The notes beneath the pieces are model-generated. The model did no database searches, was not told where the DNA came from, and saw nothing but the letters and a program-made list of their open reading frames with translations. Shown in pieces: positions 21,779 to 34,684 of a DNA stretch of 64,000 nucleotides. A program made the position numbers and the translations under genes. Origin of the DNA: Eucommia ulmoides (Eukaryota > Streptophyta > Magnoliopsida > Garryales > Eucommiaceae); contig CM028333.1 in assembly GCA_016647705.1 (NCBI GenBank), positions 17,853,743-17,917,742 on the forward strand, read 5' to 3'. Positions within the stretch are counted from its first letter, which is position 1; every line of letters starts with the position of its first letter.

Positions 21779-22000
21779 TATTTTTTTTTATTTTGCGGTA
21801 AAACGTGTCCGGGTCAGTTTTCGAGTATCTCGACTAATTATCTCCCCAGACTATTTAATTAAGAGAACACTCCCTTGCTCGACATGGTGTATTCATGATT
21901 AAATTTAAAATTTAATTCTTAGAGTGTTTTTAGGAAAATCAGACTCTAATTGAAGAAAAAGTGATACCTCTAGTTGTCAATTAGACTAAATCAAGATGAA
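21779..22000 (-). mobile_element. SINE copy, minus strand
   Basis: Starts with a T-rich tail complement and GCGGTAAAACGTGTCCGG, the complement of the SINE end at 20815-20840. It continues to AGTTGTCAATTAGACTAAATC, the complement of the A-box region. It is diverged from the 20631 copy. Confidence 0.65.
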
Positions 22001-22289
22001 TTTTACAAAGTTTATGGTGTAATAGTTATATTAAGATCACTATTTCAGACAATAAATATAAATAAAATATAAAGAGAGCATGGGCCTCCCTAGTGTTTGA
22101 ATGACTTGTCACCACTGGCAACCAACATGTTAGCCTTCATCTTTTAATAAGAATAATGTGTATTCTACCCAAATATCTTTCAGGAGTGGCCAAGCCCAAT
22201 AGTCTCATAATTGCAGTCTTCAAGCCAAACTAAAAGTAAGGCCCCTTTGTTGTCTACCTGAGATTGGGCATCCTCATAGGTTTATGTTT

Positions 22290-22440
22290 TTCTTAGACGG
22301 TAAGGTGAGGTATAGTATGTCCAAGTCAGTTTTATGTACATTTTAACTAATTATTTTCTCAAGTAATTTTAAAAATAAACTCATTCACATTGATCTAATG
22401 CATTAATGATCTTAAGAAAATCAAATTCTAATTGACAAAA
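22290..22440 (-). mobile_element. SINE fragment, minus strand
   Basis: GACGGTAAGGTGAGGTATAG and GTCCAAGTCAGTTT correspond to the 3' half of the SINE. Homology fades after GAAAATCAAATTCTAATTGA, and the promoter half is not recognisable. Confidence 0.5.
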
Positions 22441-22992
22441 TTTTTATAAAATATAAAAACTGCTTGGCGGCCACATTTACATGTGCCAACCACAGCACCA
22501 ACAAAAGCTCTCAAAAGTGTCTCCCTCACAATCGTGGGCCAAAAACTAACCAAAGGACTTCTAGAGGCCGACATTAGGCCTATAAAAGATTTGCGTAACA
22601 ACACTTCCATAGCCCTACATAACCTAAATAAATACCAATGATCTCTTCTTCCTATTTTTTTGGGAAGGGAAAGTAGCTTCTTCTTATTTCGATTGCTTTT
22701 AATTTTGGAGATTTTATCTCTTTATTTTGTGTCATAACTCTCCTCCGAATAATTTGTGAATGACCACTCTTGACCCAAAATTTGAAATATTTTCTAGTAA
22801 AAGATTCATCTAAATTATGAGATACAATCTCTACAACTAGCTCAATAACCCCCTTCGAACAATAAAAAACGACTTTATCATTTACCAATGACTCGTAGTT
22901 CTACAATAAAAGGAGACTTAACCATAACAACTGTATTTTAGTCACTATTTATAGGAACATTCATGCGACACACATGTTCAAAGTCTTTGGTT
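22441..22992. other. Noncoding stretch, nothing recognised
   Basis: A minus-strand ORF (22652-22888) of 78 codons has no recognised motif. It ends next to the GAATC target duplication of the following LTR element. Confidence 0.45.
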
Positions 22993-23710
22993 GAATCTAT
23001 TGGAATATTTTTTATGGGTTAACATTAATTGAATTAATTATTTTACAAAAACGGGTTAATGGATAGTCTATTATTTAAGCAGTCCAAATAAATAGTGATC
23101 ATATTTTGATTTGGGTTATGACGTCATTTATGTAGAAGTCCAGTTAAGTGGCAAGTGTAGGTTTAAGATTTCGTTAAAGCACGTTATGGGAGGACCCAAC
23201 ATGAAACCCTAGTATATATAATTAAGTCCCCTCCCTAATCTAGAATAAAAAGTTTCTTTCCATTGAAAGTCGCCACCACAATAATCTAGATCATAGGGAG
23301 GAAGACCTAATTAGTAATCTACTGCGACAGATTTAATCTCCAACAATGGCTCAAACAGGTACGTATTTGATTACCATTCTTTATTGTTGTGTCCTAATAT
23401 TCATGTATGTTTACGATTATTATTCAGTCAACTGGATTTTTTTTTCCAGTTATAACTTTCGGCCTTTCGGTTCATATTAAGGAGCCCATAAAATTACTAA
23501 TTATAATTAATTATAGTTTTACAATTTTTAAGCCCTTAATTTTCTTTATTACATATAGAGACTAATTTAATAATTAGTTTCAAAGTTAAGTAAAATTGTT
23601 GTTTAAATTCTTGCAACTATAATTGCTCGTTGATAACTGAAAGTACATTTTGTAACGTACTTCATCTTATTTTGATCATTTACATATATGTCGTTAATAT
23701 ACACTGTTAA

Positions 23711-24655
23711 TTGTTGGGTAATATTGTTTAATTTTTCCATTTTGGAATGGTTGCTTGTGAATTGTTGAGATTATTTTACCAAAGTGATTTAATCAACATA
23801 GTTTGCAAGTTTTTGAGTTCCTATTTTATTGATGAGAAAATTTTAGATTAATTTGTGCATTCACCTGCCCAAAGGAGGTTATTGTGCAAATTAATTTAAT
23901 TGTTTGGCAATATAGCTTAATTTTTCCATTTTGGAATAGTTGCTTGTGAATTGTTGAAATTATTTTATCAAAGTGATTTAACTAATATAGTTTGCAAGTT
24001 TTCGAGTTCTTATTTTGTTGATGAATTTTTTTTAGATTAATTTGTGCATTCACCTGCCCAAAGGGGGTTATTGTACATATTAATTTAATTATTGAGTAAT
24101 ATCACTTAATTTTTTTCAATTTGAAACGTTTACTTGTCAATTATTGAGGTTATTTTACCAAAGTAATTTAACCAACATAATTTGCAAGGTTCCTATTTTG
24201 TTGATGAGAAATTTTTTAGATTAATTTGTGCATTCACCTGCCCAAAGAGGGTTATTGTACAGATTAATTTAATTGTTGGGCAATATAATTTAATTTTTCC
24301 CAATTTATAACGTTTGCTTGTGAATTGTTGAGATTATTTTACCAAAGTGATTTAATCAATATAATTTGGAAGTTTTTAAGTTCTTATTTTGTTGATGGGA
24401 ATTTTTTTAAATTAATTTGTGCATTCACCTACTTAGAGGGGATTATTGTGCAGATTAATTTAATTGTTGGGCAATATAACTTAATTTTTTTCAATTTGGA
24501 ACGTTCACTTGTAAATTGTTGAGGTTATTTTACCAAAGTGATTTCACCAACATAATTTGCAAGTTTTCGGGTTCCTATTTTATTGATGGAAAAATTTTAA
24601 ATTTTGTGCATTCACCTATCCAAAGGGGGTTATTGTACAAATTAATTTAATTGCA
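23711..24655. repeat. ~188-bp tandem array, five units
   Basis: Units start near 23711, 23898, 24087, 24272 and 24462. Each carries GGNAATATNNNTTAATTTTT, TTATTTTACCAAAGTGATTT and GTGCATTCACCTGCCCAAAG. The 185-190 bp period is in the range of plant satellite repeats and of nucleosome spacing. The array lies wholly inside the LTR element at 22998-26629. Confidence 0.9.
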
Positions 24656-24789
24656 TGAGGATATTATGTGAAATAAATTATTTGTCCAAAGGAAATGAAT
24701 TTTGAAAGATTATTTGTTTAATTATATTTTGAAGGAAATATATGGATTTGAAAGTCAACCTACTCAAATGGGATAAATTTTTAAATCTG

Positions 24790-25560
24790 TAATTTTTATT
24801 TTTTATTTTGTTGATCTTTATGATTAAAGAATAATTGTTTATTATAGACTCTACCCAAAAGCAAGTTTATGATAATACAATTGATTCTTATATTATATTG
24901 CCTATACTTAAGTAAACATTTTGTTTCATTACCCATAATTGATCTAGTTGCAATTTTTTTGTGAAAATAATTTCTTTTTGTTGTAAACAACAATAACGCC
25001 ACAATAAAATTTTAAATTGATTCTTTGATTTAATGAGAATCTTTGTAATCTTCTTCATTTCGATGATTGTGTCGTGTAAACATTGATCACTATTATTATA
25101 ATTTTTTTTTTATTTTTATTGATCTTCATGCTAAAAGAATAATTGTTTATTGTAAACTATACCCAAATGAGAGTTTATGATAATGCAATTGATTCTTATA
25201 TTGTGTCGCTTATACTTATTTGAGCATTTTGATTCTCCAATTTGGTGAGAGTTTTCTTATATTTTTTTTTATTCTATGATATGTTGTGACTATTATTGTT
25301 ATGTGTTTTGCAAAATTGAATTTTATTTGATAATCATCATTATTGTACATTATATTATTTGAATCGACTATACTAAAGTAAGGTTTAAGACCCATAGAGT
25401 TTAAGGAACATGTTGTGAATATGGGTGTCATTGAGTCTTTTGATTCTTTGGTTTAGTGAGAGCTTTTGTATTTTTCTTTATTTCGATAATTACGTTGTGA
25501 CCACTATTATTATGCGTTTTACAAAATTAAAATCCATTTGATGATCATCATTATTGCGTA
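24790..25560. repeat. Long diverged direct repeats, ~310-bp spacing
   Basis: TTGATCTTTATGATTAAAGA near 24812 and the related TTGATCTTCATGCTAAAAGA near 25119 start matching stretches that include GAATAATTGTTTATTRTAAAC and CAATTGATTCTTATAT. A weaker third relative follows near 25440. A second repeat layer in the same element. Confidence 0.6.
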
Positions 25561-25732
25561 TTATATTGTCGCATATCATATTATTTGAATTGATTATACA
25601 ATATGGTATCTTAAGATATTGTGCCTTAAGAATTACAGTTGTATACGTTTGGCTGTCATTAATCACTATTTTGAGATCTCGTGATGTATTGTTAGTGACA
25701 GATGACTTGTTAAAGTCAAACAATTTCATATT

Positions 25733-25830
25733 GTTGAGAAATTGCAATTAGCAATTTTATTTTGTTGAGAAATTGCAACAGTTTCATTTTATTGAGAAAT
25801 TGCAGTAATTTTATTTTGTTGAGAAATTGT
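25733..25830. repeat. Short tandem repeat, ~27-30 bp unit
   Basis: Four copies of TTGAGAAATTGCA separated by ATTTTATTTTG-like spacers lie near 25735, 25765, 25791 and 25819. Confidence 0.8.
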
Positions 25831-26674
25831 AATGAGGACCGATAAGAACAATTCATATTGATAATGATCACATGTTGACATTGGTTTCTTACTACACTAT
25901 TGGACTTACGATCTATGTCGATATGATTATAAGTATTTGTGAATATAAAAAGTCTAATATTTGTTGAGATTAATATATAGACTATCATAATCCAATATTA
26001 AGATTATGTTGCAACGAATAAGTTTATCAAGATGTTACTTATAGACTATCATTTCTTTAAACAAAAAGTATGGCCACATCAAAAATAAATTTTTTCTGTT
26101 ATTAACCTGAGAGTTTTATTTTCAATATTAAATTTATTCAGTTAATGTAGCTCAAGTGGGAGAATGTTGGAATATTTTTTATGGGCTAATATTAATTGAA
26201 TTAATTATTTAACAAAAACAGGTTAATGGATAGTCTATTATTTAAGCAGCCCAAATAAATAGCGATCATATTTTGATTTGAGCTGTGACGTCTTTTATGT
26301 AGAAATCCAGTTAAGTGGCAAATGTAGGTTTAGGGTTTTGTTGAAACTCGTTATGGGAGGGCCTAACGTGAAACCCTAGTATATATAACTAGATTCACTC
26401 CCTAATCTAGAATAAATGGTTTCTTCCCATTGAGAGCGGTCATCACAATAATCTAGATCATAGGAAGGAAGACCTAGTTAGTAATCTGCTGCGACATATT
26501 TAATCTCCTACGATGGCCCAAATAGGTACGTATTCAATTACCATTCTTTATTGTTGTGTCCTAATATTCATATATATTTACGATTATTATTCAATTCCGT
26601 TTTATTGTGATTATGAGAAATAATCAATAGAATCTACTCATTTGGTCTGATTCTCTAAGGATTAGATTAACAAT

Positions 26675-28711
26675 CGCTACAATAAAAATGACCAATCAGG
26701 GCATAAAAAAGTGTTGCGATAGAGCCCTTATTATGGCACTTGGACTTTTTGAGAAATTTGAACTGGTGCCCCGTAAAAAGCCGCTCCAATAGATTATAAG
26801 TACACTATATATTGCCCTTTTTGTTTGAACTTGTTAAGACAACAATAAGTGTCCTATAAAATAGCTATTAGAATACCATATATTGCCTCTATAACATTAC
26901 ATATTTTTTAAATTATATATATTAGGGCACTATAAAGTGTTGTGAAATTTTTTTATTAAGACACAAGAATGTGTCGCAAAATTGTCAAAGATGACCAACA
27001 TATAAGCACACTATTTAGCGTCGCAAAAAGTATCTTTTTTTTTTTTTTTATAATTTAAAATTATTTTAAAATATCAAAATACTCTAAATCCAAACAATAA
27101 AAACTAAAAATTCTTTACAATACAAAATACATAAAGAATTCAAATTTTTGCATTAAGAAGGGGGAATTAAAAATCCCAGAGATACACAAAATTATACCTG
27201 TCATGGGTCACTATTTCCTTTCAATATCTAAGCCACCATTCGTAAATCAAAATAAGGTTTAAGTACAAAAGTAATATATATATTAAATATGTGTTACATG
27301 TATTTTCCATACAATACTTCACCTCCTTTCTCAACTTGATTCAACATAAACTAAGTCAGTCCCGTCATTTCTTGCAAAACAAAACAAAAAAGTGCAAGAT
27401 ATAAGGCAAAACAAAACAAACACATACTTTACTTTTTCCGTTTTGGTCCCCAGAAAACTCTCCAACAGACATTTCATTATGTTCTGTCATCAAATTTTAG
27501 GGAACAAAAAACAAGTAAATTTTGTGTTCCCAAATTTATATTCCTTCTCCAAGTTTTTTGTGAATTGAACTAACAAAGAGACAGATAAAATACAAATCAA
27601 ATCTCAACAAGCTTTAAGTCTCATTTAAGATGCCAACTGATATTGAAAGTGAAAAATTATCATTCGGAAGATAGATCTACAAATATTATTGAGTCTAAAA
27701 TGGTTTAAAGTTACTTCAAATGTTAACTTAGGTTACTTGGAACTAGACCAGTAGCTTGCACAACTCTCAGCTCTCAAACAAGTGAAGTGTCGACCACCTA
27801 GGGTGATGGTAATGTGTTTTGGAGTGCAAGTGGCCGACCACTAAGCATAACAGTGTTGATGGAAGCGTGGAAACAGAAATTCAACATTACGTTTCCCAAA
27901 AAAAATTACACTGACCTCCCTTATGCTAATGAATACTTTTAACTATAAACCATTGCAATCATTTATTGAAAACTGCAAATAATATTGATAATTGTCAAAA
28001 TACATCATTCATTCATTACATTGACCTTATTTCAAATGTTTATAAAACTACAAATTATAGCCACTTAGAACTACTCAAAACAATAAATATATGATTAGCA
28101 AGTACTTTTCAACCTTCGCTTGAACTTGCATGACGAGCACTTGATATATTTGGTTGAGTTGAATGAAAGCAATGTTCCAGACAAGTCGCAGAATAAGAAA
28201 TCACCAATGAATATCCACATAAACACCTTAAATGAGTTCATGAGATCAATTATACTTCAATATATGATTAGTAATACGAAAAGAGTAAAAAACATATATA
28301 TCGTATACAGTAGTAGGCTAAAAAGCCAGATTGAGGCATAATTCGTATCTTTAATAATTGAAATCAGATGAAAGAATTGCAATACAAGCCTGTAAAACTT
28401 TGCGAAAATCCTCTTTTCGAGATCCTCAATTGATCAAGACTTAGATGGTACAAAAAATTAAAATCAAGATGTATGCATGTGTATGTATTACCAATATCAA
28501 AGTAAAGAGCATAGGGTAGGGACTTACCTAGGACTTCAAAGGAAATAGCTCTAAGATTGAGTCCAGCAACGATCTACGGCGGGGATTGAGCTGAGAAAGA
28601 AGGGAATGTACCTAGACGATAAAGAAAACTAATATTTAAGGTTCTAATCAAATTTAGGGTTCCAATCAGGTTGCTAGGTTTGGTCGCTTTGAGGGTTGAA
28701 AATGCGAATTG

Positions 28712-28750
<39 letters not shown>

Positions 28751-30028
28751 AACAGAGAATGAGAGAGAACGTGGTAAGAGAGAACGAAGCGGCGGCAGAT
28801 CTAAGACTTTACAATCGCCGGACGTCGTCCAGGCTCGTATCCATCGCCGATCGAGTAGATTTCACAGAGAAATCACAAGATCAAGAGGGCGAGAGGCGAA
28901 AAAACAGAGCCGGATGGTGGGGATTTTCAGATCTGAGATCGACGGTGATATCGACTACGAGTGTCTTCATCTTTGTGAAGGATCTGAAGCTTTGTCATGA
29001 GATTGGAGAAAGAGAGAGGTTAGTCGTAAGATAGACACCTAGATTAGCGGTTAAGGCCGTCATCTTTGCGACAACTCAGAGAAGAGAGAGAGGGAGCGTG
29101 ATGGAAAGAGAGTGAGATCTTGTGAGAATTGGCAGTGAGAGTGAGAGAGAGGCTCATCCATGTCTAGGGTTTTTTTTTTATAGAGAGGCTCTCAATAGAA
29201 GAGAGAGAAGCAAGAAAAGGTTACCAAAAAAAAGAGATAGAAGATTTGGACGGGGGTAGGAATACAAAATTTGGCCAGTGCCGTTTTTTGGAGGGGTTAA
29301 ATTTAGCATATTTTTACACAAGCACCAATTAATATCACTTGTAAATAATAACTGCAATAAAATCTATAACATATTATCACAGTTTATTAAAATAGTGAGA
29401 TAAAAAAAATTATCACACAATAAATTTTAAACGAGATTATATCTTATTCATATTGTTACAATTGCGGTTTATTTAAAAAACGAGATGAATTATATTTAGT
29501 AAGCGTGATAAAAGACAGCTTTCTAGTAGTGAATTCAAATCCTTAGTTTAAGACTATTTTTGAAACCAAAACCAAAATGACTTGTCTTTTTTTTTTTTTT
29601 TCTTTCACCAAATGTGTAAGCGGGAGAGGACGCCCTTTTTTTTTTGGGTTAAGTTGCGCAAATATCAATTAATTTATTTTAATATATATAATTAAATTAT
29701 AATAGGACACAAAATTGTGCCATAATATAATTTATGTTTTCAGGACACTATTTTCTGTCCTTTTATATTATATATAGATAATAATTTATTTAATTACTAA
29801 TTAAATGTTATTGGGGCATTACTTTGTGTCATTTATATATTTGATTTAGGGCACAATACAAATAGTGTCTCGAAAAATATCTTTATAGGGCACAATAACA
29901 TATAGTGTCCCAACAAATTCACTTTTATGCGACACTTTCAATTTTGTGCCCCGAAAAGCACATTTATAGGGCACAATATATATAGTGTCGCAACAGAAGT
30001 ACCCTTATAGGCAGTTTTTGTTGTAGTG
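26675..30028. mobile_element. Non-autonomous CACTA (En/Spm-like) element
   Basis: The right end reads TTTTTGTTGTAGTG, the complement of CACTACAACAAAAA. The left end reads CGCTACAATAAAAATG, the same terminus with one change. AAT flanks both ends (26672-26674 and 30029-30031), the 3-bp duplication of CACTA elements. Both subterminal zones carry many copies of GGCACWNNNTATAGTGTCSC-like motifs in both orientations, as in En/Spm. There is no transposase. A GC-richer block with (AT)n and (GA)n at 28560-29160 looks like the 5' part of a minus-strand transcription unit. Confidence 0.88.
28560..29160 (-). promoter_or_regulatory. GC-richer exon/leader-like block within the CACTA
   Basis: The block includes CGGCGGCAG, CGCCGGACGTCG and repeated AGAGAGAG tracts, unlike the AT-rich remainder. 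Read on the minus strand, CTCTCTCT precedes the GC-rich part, as in a plant 5' leader. An ORF on the plus strand (28696-29034) is a by-product of repeats. Function is inference only. Confidence 0.35.
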
Positions 30029-30178
30029 AATTGAATCTCTTACTTGAGTAACTTCCCACATTTCCACTCTATGTAAAAACTTTGACTAGATTTGTCAAAT
30101 CCCTATTGGAAACAAATTTTATTTTATTTTATTTGAAGATTGGACCACCGACAAATCAACATAACTAGTAGATAAGTA

Positions 30179-31030
30179 TTGAAGAGATATTATATTTATC
30201 TACTAAGGCAGGGGCATACTTACGAGGAAAAAATGAATCAAAAGCAGGTTTTCTATTATGCTTATATGGATTCAATAAATATTATTAAGGATTTCTATTA
30301 CTGGATTTGTCACTGGAATAAGGCTTTCAATTCGAAGCATTATGCATTGGTTCTGCCTATATTAATTCAATTTCCAAAACTTCCGGTGAACTATTTTGTT
30401 CCAGGGATCCTTAAGGCCATAGCCAGTATGATTTGTAAAGTGGTGGCCATTGACACAACTATTTTAACCCTTACTCGTTTGAATGCGGCTAGGGTTTGTG
30501 TTGAATTTAGACCTAACGAAACCTTTAGCGTATACGATATGGATTGGTAAACAAGAGGGTTTTCTTCAAGATATTGTGTATGAAAAACTTTCGTCCTTTT
30601 GTTTGCACTCTAACGTACAAGGATATGCTCTTGTGAATTGTAGGCGTAAGCATGCAGATCTTGGGCAGAAATCTGATGCACTTGCTCTTGAATCTCATAC
30701 AGAGGCGGAGGCGGGTGATTCTAAGAACGCATGGAAACGCAACAAAAGAGCAGCTCGAAAGGCGACTGAACAAAAGGCTACTGCCCAACCCTCTGATATG
30801 AATCCCTCACCATCTAGCAGTGGGCCCGCTTTGGAAGTTGGTGAAAGTCAGCCTACAAATCCCAAGGATATTATAAAGGACATTGCTTCTTCAGTGGTTT
30901 CCAAAGATAATACTTCTTTAGTGGAGATTGATACTTTAGTGGTTATTAAGGATACTACTCCTCTAGTGGTTAACGACACCATTCCATCATTGGAAAATTC
31001 GCATCTTGAAACTTCAGGATTGTAGGGAGA
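30179..31030 (+). pseudogene. L1 LINE ORF1 (DUF4283-like), first part
   Basis: The segment KLPVNYFVPGILKAIASMIC, then VAIDTTILTLTRLNAARVCVE, matches the RNA-binding DUF4283 core of plant LINE ORF1 and related gag-like proteins. A frame change near 30500 moves the reading to the next frame, where FCLHSNVQGYALVNCRRKH resembles the zinc knuckle that normally follows. The rest is a hydrophilic Ser/Thr-rich tail. It is cut at 31134 by the LTR element and resumes at about 34685. Confidence 0.8.
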
Positions 31031-32429
31031 CACAGTGCAAAGACTTGAGCAAGAATCCGCATCTCATCCTACTGCAAATTTATCGATTACTCATACAGCA
31101 GGTGCGCAGCAAGGGGATATCCATTCTCCAAATATGTAACAACCCTGTTTCTTAGGATCGCCACTCGATTTCTCTCCTTGAAAAATTAACGCTAAAACCG
31201 AACAACTAATATTTCATTACATAAATCTGAGATTTTTTTTTTATATTTTATTTTTTATTTTTTATTTTTTTATTTCAAAATCTCTTGGTCACAATTGATT
31301 TACTTAATTGTTAAGAATTGAGAAACTACCTTTAGCACCCCTTAATTATAAACTAATTCATATTAAATTTAATAATTACACTTGTCTCCCTAAAATTATC
31401 AAATATTTATTATAAATTTACATAATATAAAATAACCAAAAAATATTAAACTTACGCAAAATAATATTTTCCAAAAATATCAATTGAACATTTAACTCTG
31501 AAAATTATCAAGTATATATTTATACTATAAATTTACAAAACCATCCCCAAAAATATTAAACTTATATAAGATAATGTTTTTTCAAAAATATAAAATTTTA
31601 TGGGGTATTACAATCTACACCCTTTAAATAAATTTCGTCTTCAAAATTTCATTCAAACAATAAAAATTTAGAATTGTACCACATTGTTATATTAGTCACT
31701 CTCAGTTAAATAATAATAACCGAAAGTTATTACTACGCTTCCGCTGCGCTATTCTGATGAAAATAACAATGAATTCCAATTGAACTTTTCATAGGTTTAC
31801 AAAAAATATAACCATAGGCTTCCAATAGAAGTAAACAACCAATTTATTTATTTTTTTAATATTTTTTAATTTTTTTAATAAATGGAAAAAATATCATTTA
31901 ATCCTCTAATTTGTATAACATAGATTTTTATCAGAACATTACACCTGATGATACCAAATTGTTCTGTTACATGAACATGTATCAAAACGCGTTCAATACT
32001 CATATGCATGTATAAAAATATTGTAACTAGAGATAAAAATTATGCAGACAACCCCGCATCAAAATCAGGATAATACTGAATTATACATATTCGGATTATA
32101 TAACTAACACAAAAAATATTCCAATACTCATAACAGTCGTATCACATTTCGATCCTACCTAACATTACTAGTGGATCAATATCTATTTAAATATTTTACC
32201 GGTGCACTGTCTTCATAATACGAAAACTATTTATGGATCAAGTGTTTTTTATCAAAACCTATTTTTCTAGAAAAATATAACCAATTACTTATCAATGTCC
32301 AAATTTTAACAAAATATCATCATGATAAAACAATTGAATTTAAATCGACTGGTTAATACACGTTTATATAATAAAAAATCATATTTTTTTGCCAACCCTA
32401 GGATTGTTTTACCTCACGATCGGGAGTTA

Positions 32430-32640
32430 TCATATCCACCCTGCAGGACTTGCCTGACAGGTAACAATATATATAATATATAATATATCCACCCTGCACG
32501 ACTTGCCTGACAGGTAACAACATATAATATATTCACCCTGCAGGACATGCTTGACAGGTTACAACATATATAATATATCCATCCTGCAGGACTTGTCTGA
32601 CTAGTAACAATATATATCTACATCTCGCAGGACATGCCCT
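32430..32640. repeat. Tandem repeat of ~55 bp in the LTR element interior
   Basis: Four to five copies of a unit containing CACCCTGCAGGACTTGCCTG, then ACAGGTAACAAYATAT with a variable AT stretch. Units vary in length because of the (TATAATA) portion. Confidence 0.8.
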
Positions 32641-33174
32641 CTTGACGAGAAGACAATTATGGCATAGCAGGATAATAAAAATATTTTTTTTTCACCTTTA
32701 AAATTTTCTTGATCCATTTAACATCATAAACTGTCTAGTTTCAACAACCTCTTTATTTTTTTTTTAACTTAATATGAAAATATAATTTGACAATTTATAT
32801 AGAAGACAATAAAAACCTTTAAATTAATACTTTCAATTCAACGACAATTCTTGTGGTCCACGGTTAACACGATATTTACCCAGACTTATTTAACTTACTA
32901 TTGGTAAGTTATATTAATCAGACGCCATCTAAAATGTTAGTATGTTCAATTTGAAACTTATAAGGACTAAAGTCAAATAATGGTAACAACACATGAGTAC
33001 AACGTGTCAAACCACCAGAAAAACGTAACAGAGATGTCAATGTATGCAAATATGGACCATACCCCAATTTTTGCACATATGTATAAGCACTATAATACAT
33101 CTTGTATTTATGTAGGCGTAATATGTCACACCGCAATTCTTCCCTTAATGGAAATAAAGCAGATAAAGCACATT

Positions 33175-33215
33175 TTATTTTATTTTATTTATTTATTTAT
33201 TTATTTATTATTATT
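33175..33215. repeat. (TTTA)n microsatellite
   Basis: About ten TTTA/TTTAT units within the LTR element interior. A short ORF spanning it has no domain. Confidence 0.85.
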
Positions 33216-34684
33216 ACCCTTATTCTTTTCTCTATTTCAGTTTCGCCATTTCCATCTCCCACTTACCCTACATCTCTCAAGTCAATTTCAAATTTATTCT
33301 TTGAATTTGGTAAACTTCAAAAAAAAAATTCAAACTCGCGAAGGTATTAGTGGCATTGCCCTCAAATGTTACTTAGGAGAGGTTACTAACTCTCCAAAAG
33401 CTTTACTTGCTCTCTAAAATCGCTATTGACCTATTACAAGAATACTATAATTAGAGCAGAAGTAAAATTTTGGGGGTACAAATAGCATTTCCGGTAGTTC
33501 ATTCTCTTTCTTCGTCTACTCTATTCTCTCTATCCGTGGTCTTTTATCACTCATTTCTCTTTCCTCTCAACTCCTCTAGGTATTTGTTAAAAGCCATCTC
33601 TTCCTAATTTGCTGGAAATCATGGAAGAATTATCACTTTACAATTGAATACAAACCAACGAAACGAACCCATCCTCCCAAAATTCTATGATTATCGCCAA
33701 CACATTTTCTAATATGCTTGCATTGGATAGACAAGCAACCGCACATTTCATCAATATTATGACCCCTACATTAAAATCTGAAAAACTCCTAAAACTCCCA
33801 GCCCCCAAATCTCAACATAGTAAATACATCTCAACACAAATTAAACCTAGAACTAAGCATACGAGCACATCAAGAGAGCGAATTCTCAAATTAGATTAAC
33901 AAATGATACTACACTTGCAAGAGGAATGATGATATCGAGAATCCGATAATAATCACCATCGGCTATAACAACATTGGTAAGCTTATTCGATTGAAGCTTC
34001 TTGTGAAGCTTATTGATCTATGATAGCACGTCCTCCTACTCTTTCCTGAGTTGATCCAGCTCTTTCTAGCTGTTTAAGACTAAGGCAATGTTTGGCGGCG
34101 ACATCCCTCTCCAATGGTCTACAAAATTAATCTTGTAATATTACTTCATTCTGATCGACCAATGTGTACCATAACCCTAACCTAGAGTAGTTGTAAACCC
34201 GCTCTAATACCACCTATAACGACCCGATTTTCCAAGTTTGCCACTCGATTTCTCCCCTAGGAGAATTAACGCTAAAACCGAACGACTAATACCTCATTAC
34301 ATAAATCTGAGAATTTTTATTTTTTTTTCATATATTTTTTTTTTCAAAATCTCTTGGTCACAATTGATTTACTTATTTGTTAAGAATTGAGAAACTACCT
34401 TTAGCACCCCCTAATTATAAACTAATTTATATTAAATCCAATAATTACACTTGTCTCCCTAAAATTATCAAATATTTATTATAAATTTACATAATATAAA
34501 ATAACCCAAAAATATTAAACTTACGTAAAATAATATTTTCCAAAATATCAATTTAACATTTAACTCTAAAAATTATCAATTATATATTTATACCATAAAT
34601 TTACAAAATCATCCCCAAAAATATTAAACTTATTTAAGATAATGTTTTTTCAAAAAAATAATTTTTCTGGGGTATTACAACATA

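Larger units (their letters stand above)
22998..26629 (+). mobile_element. Non-autonomous LTR element fossil (Copia-like ends)
   Basis: Two long direct repeats (from 22998 for ~430 bp, and 26165-26629) share TTGGAATATTTTTTATGGG and a GTATATATAA TATA-like region. The right LTR is preceded by a purine tract (AAGTGGGAGAA, 26154-26164), typical of plant Copia elements. The flanks GAATC (22993-22997 and 26630-26634) look like the target duplication. The internal 2.7 kb holds tandem arrays and no recognisable gag or pol, so it resembles a large non-autonomous derivative. By eye the LTRs agree at roughly nine bases in ten, suggesting an old insertion. Confidence 0.75.
31135..34679 (-). mobile_element. 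Non-autonomous LTR element fossil, minus strand
   Basis: LTRs at 31135-31612 and 34215-34679 are about 94% alike by eye. Each begins TRTAACRACC and ends GGGGTATTACA on the + strand. Next to the right LTR, GCTCTAATACCA (34201-34212) is the complement of an initiator tRNA-Met primer site, which sets the orientation as minus. Flanks AAATA and ACATA are a possible imperfect duplication. The 2.6-kb interior has no recognisable pol; one stretch near 33950-34130 resembles a coiled-coil gag-like fragment. The ends suggest a Ty3 chromovirus type (inference). It sits inside LINE ORF1 and is broken. Confidence 0.82.

Noticed and set aside
28696-29034. 112-codon ORF in the CACTA interior
   Set aside because: Begins in (AT)n/(GA)n repeats and has no domain; more likely part of a minus-strand leader.
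30525-30788. Minus-strand ORF overlapping LINE ORF1
   Set aside because: Antisense shadow of the DUF4283/zinc-knuckle region.
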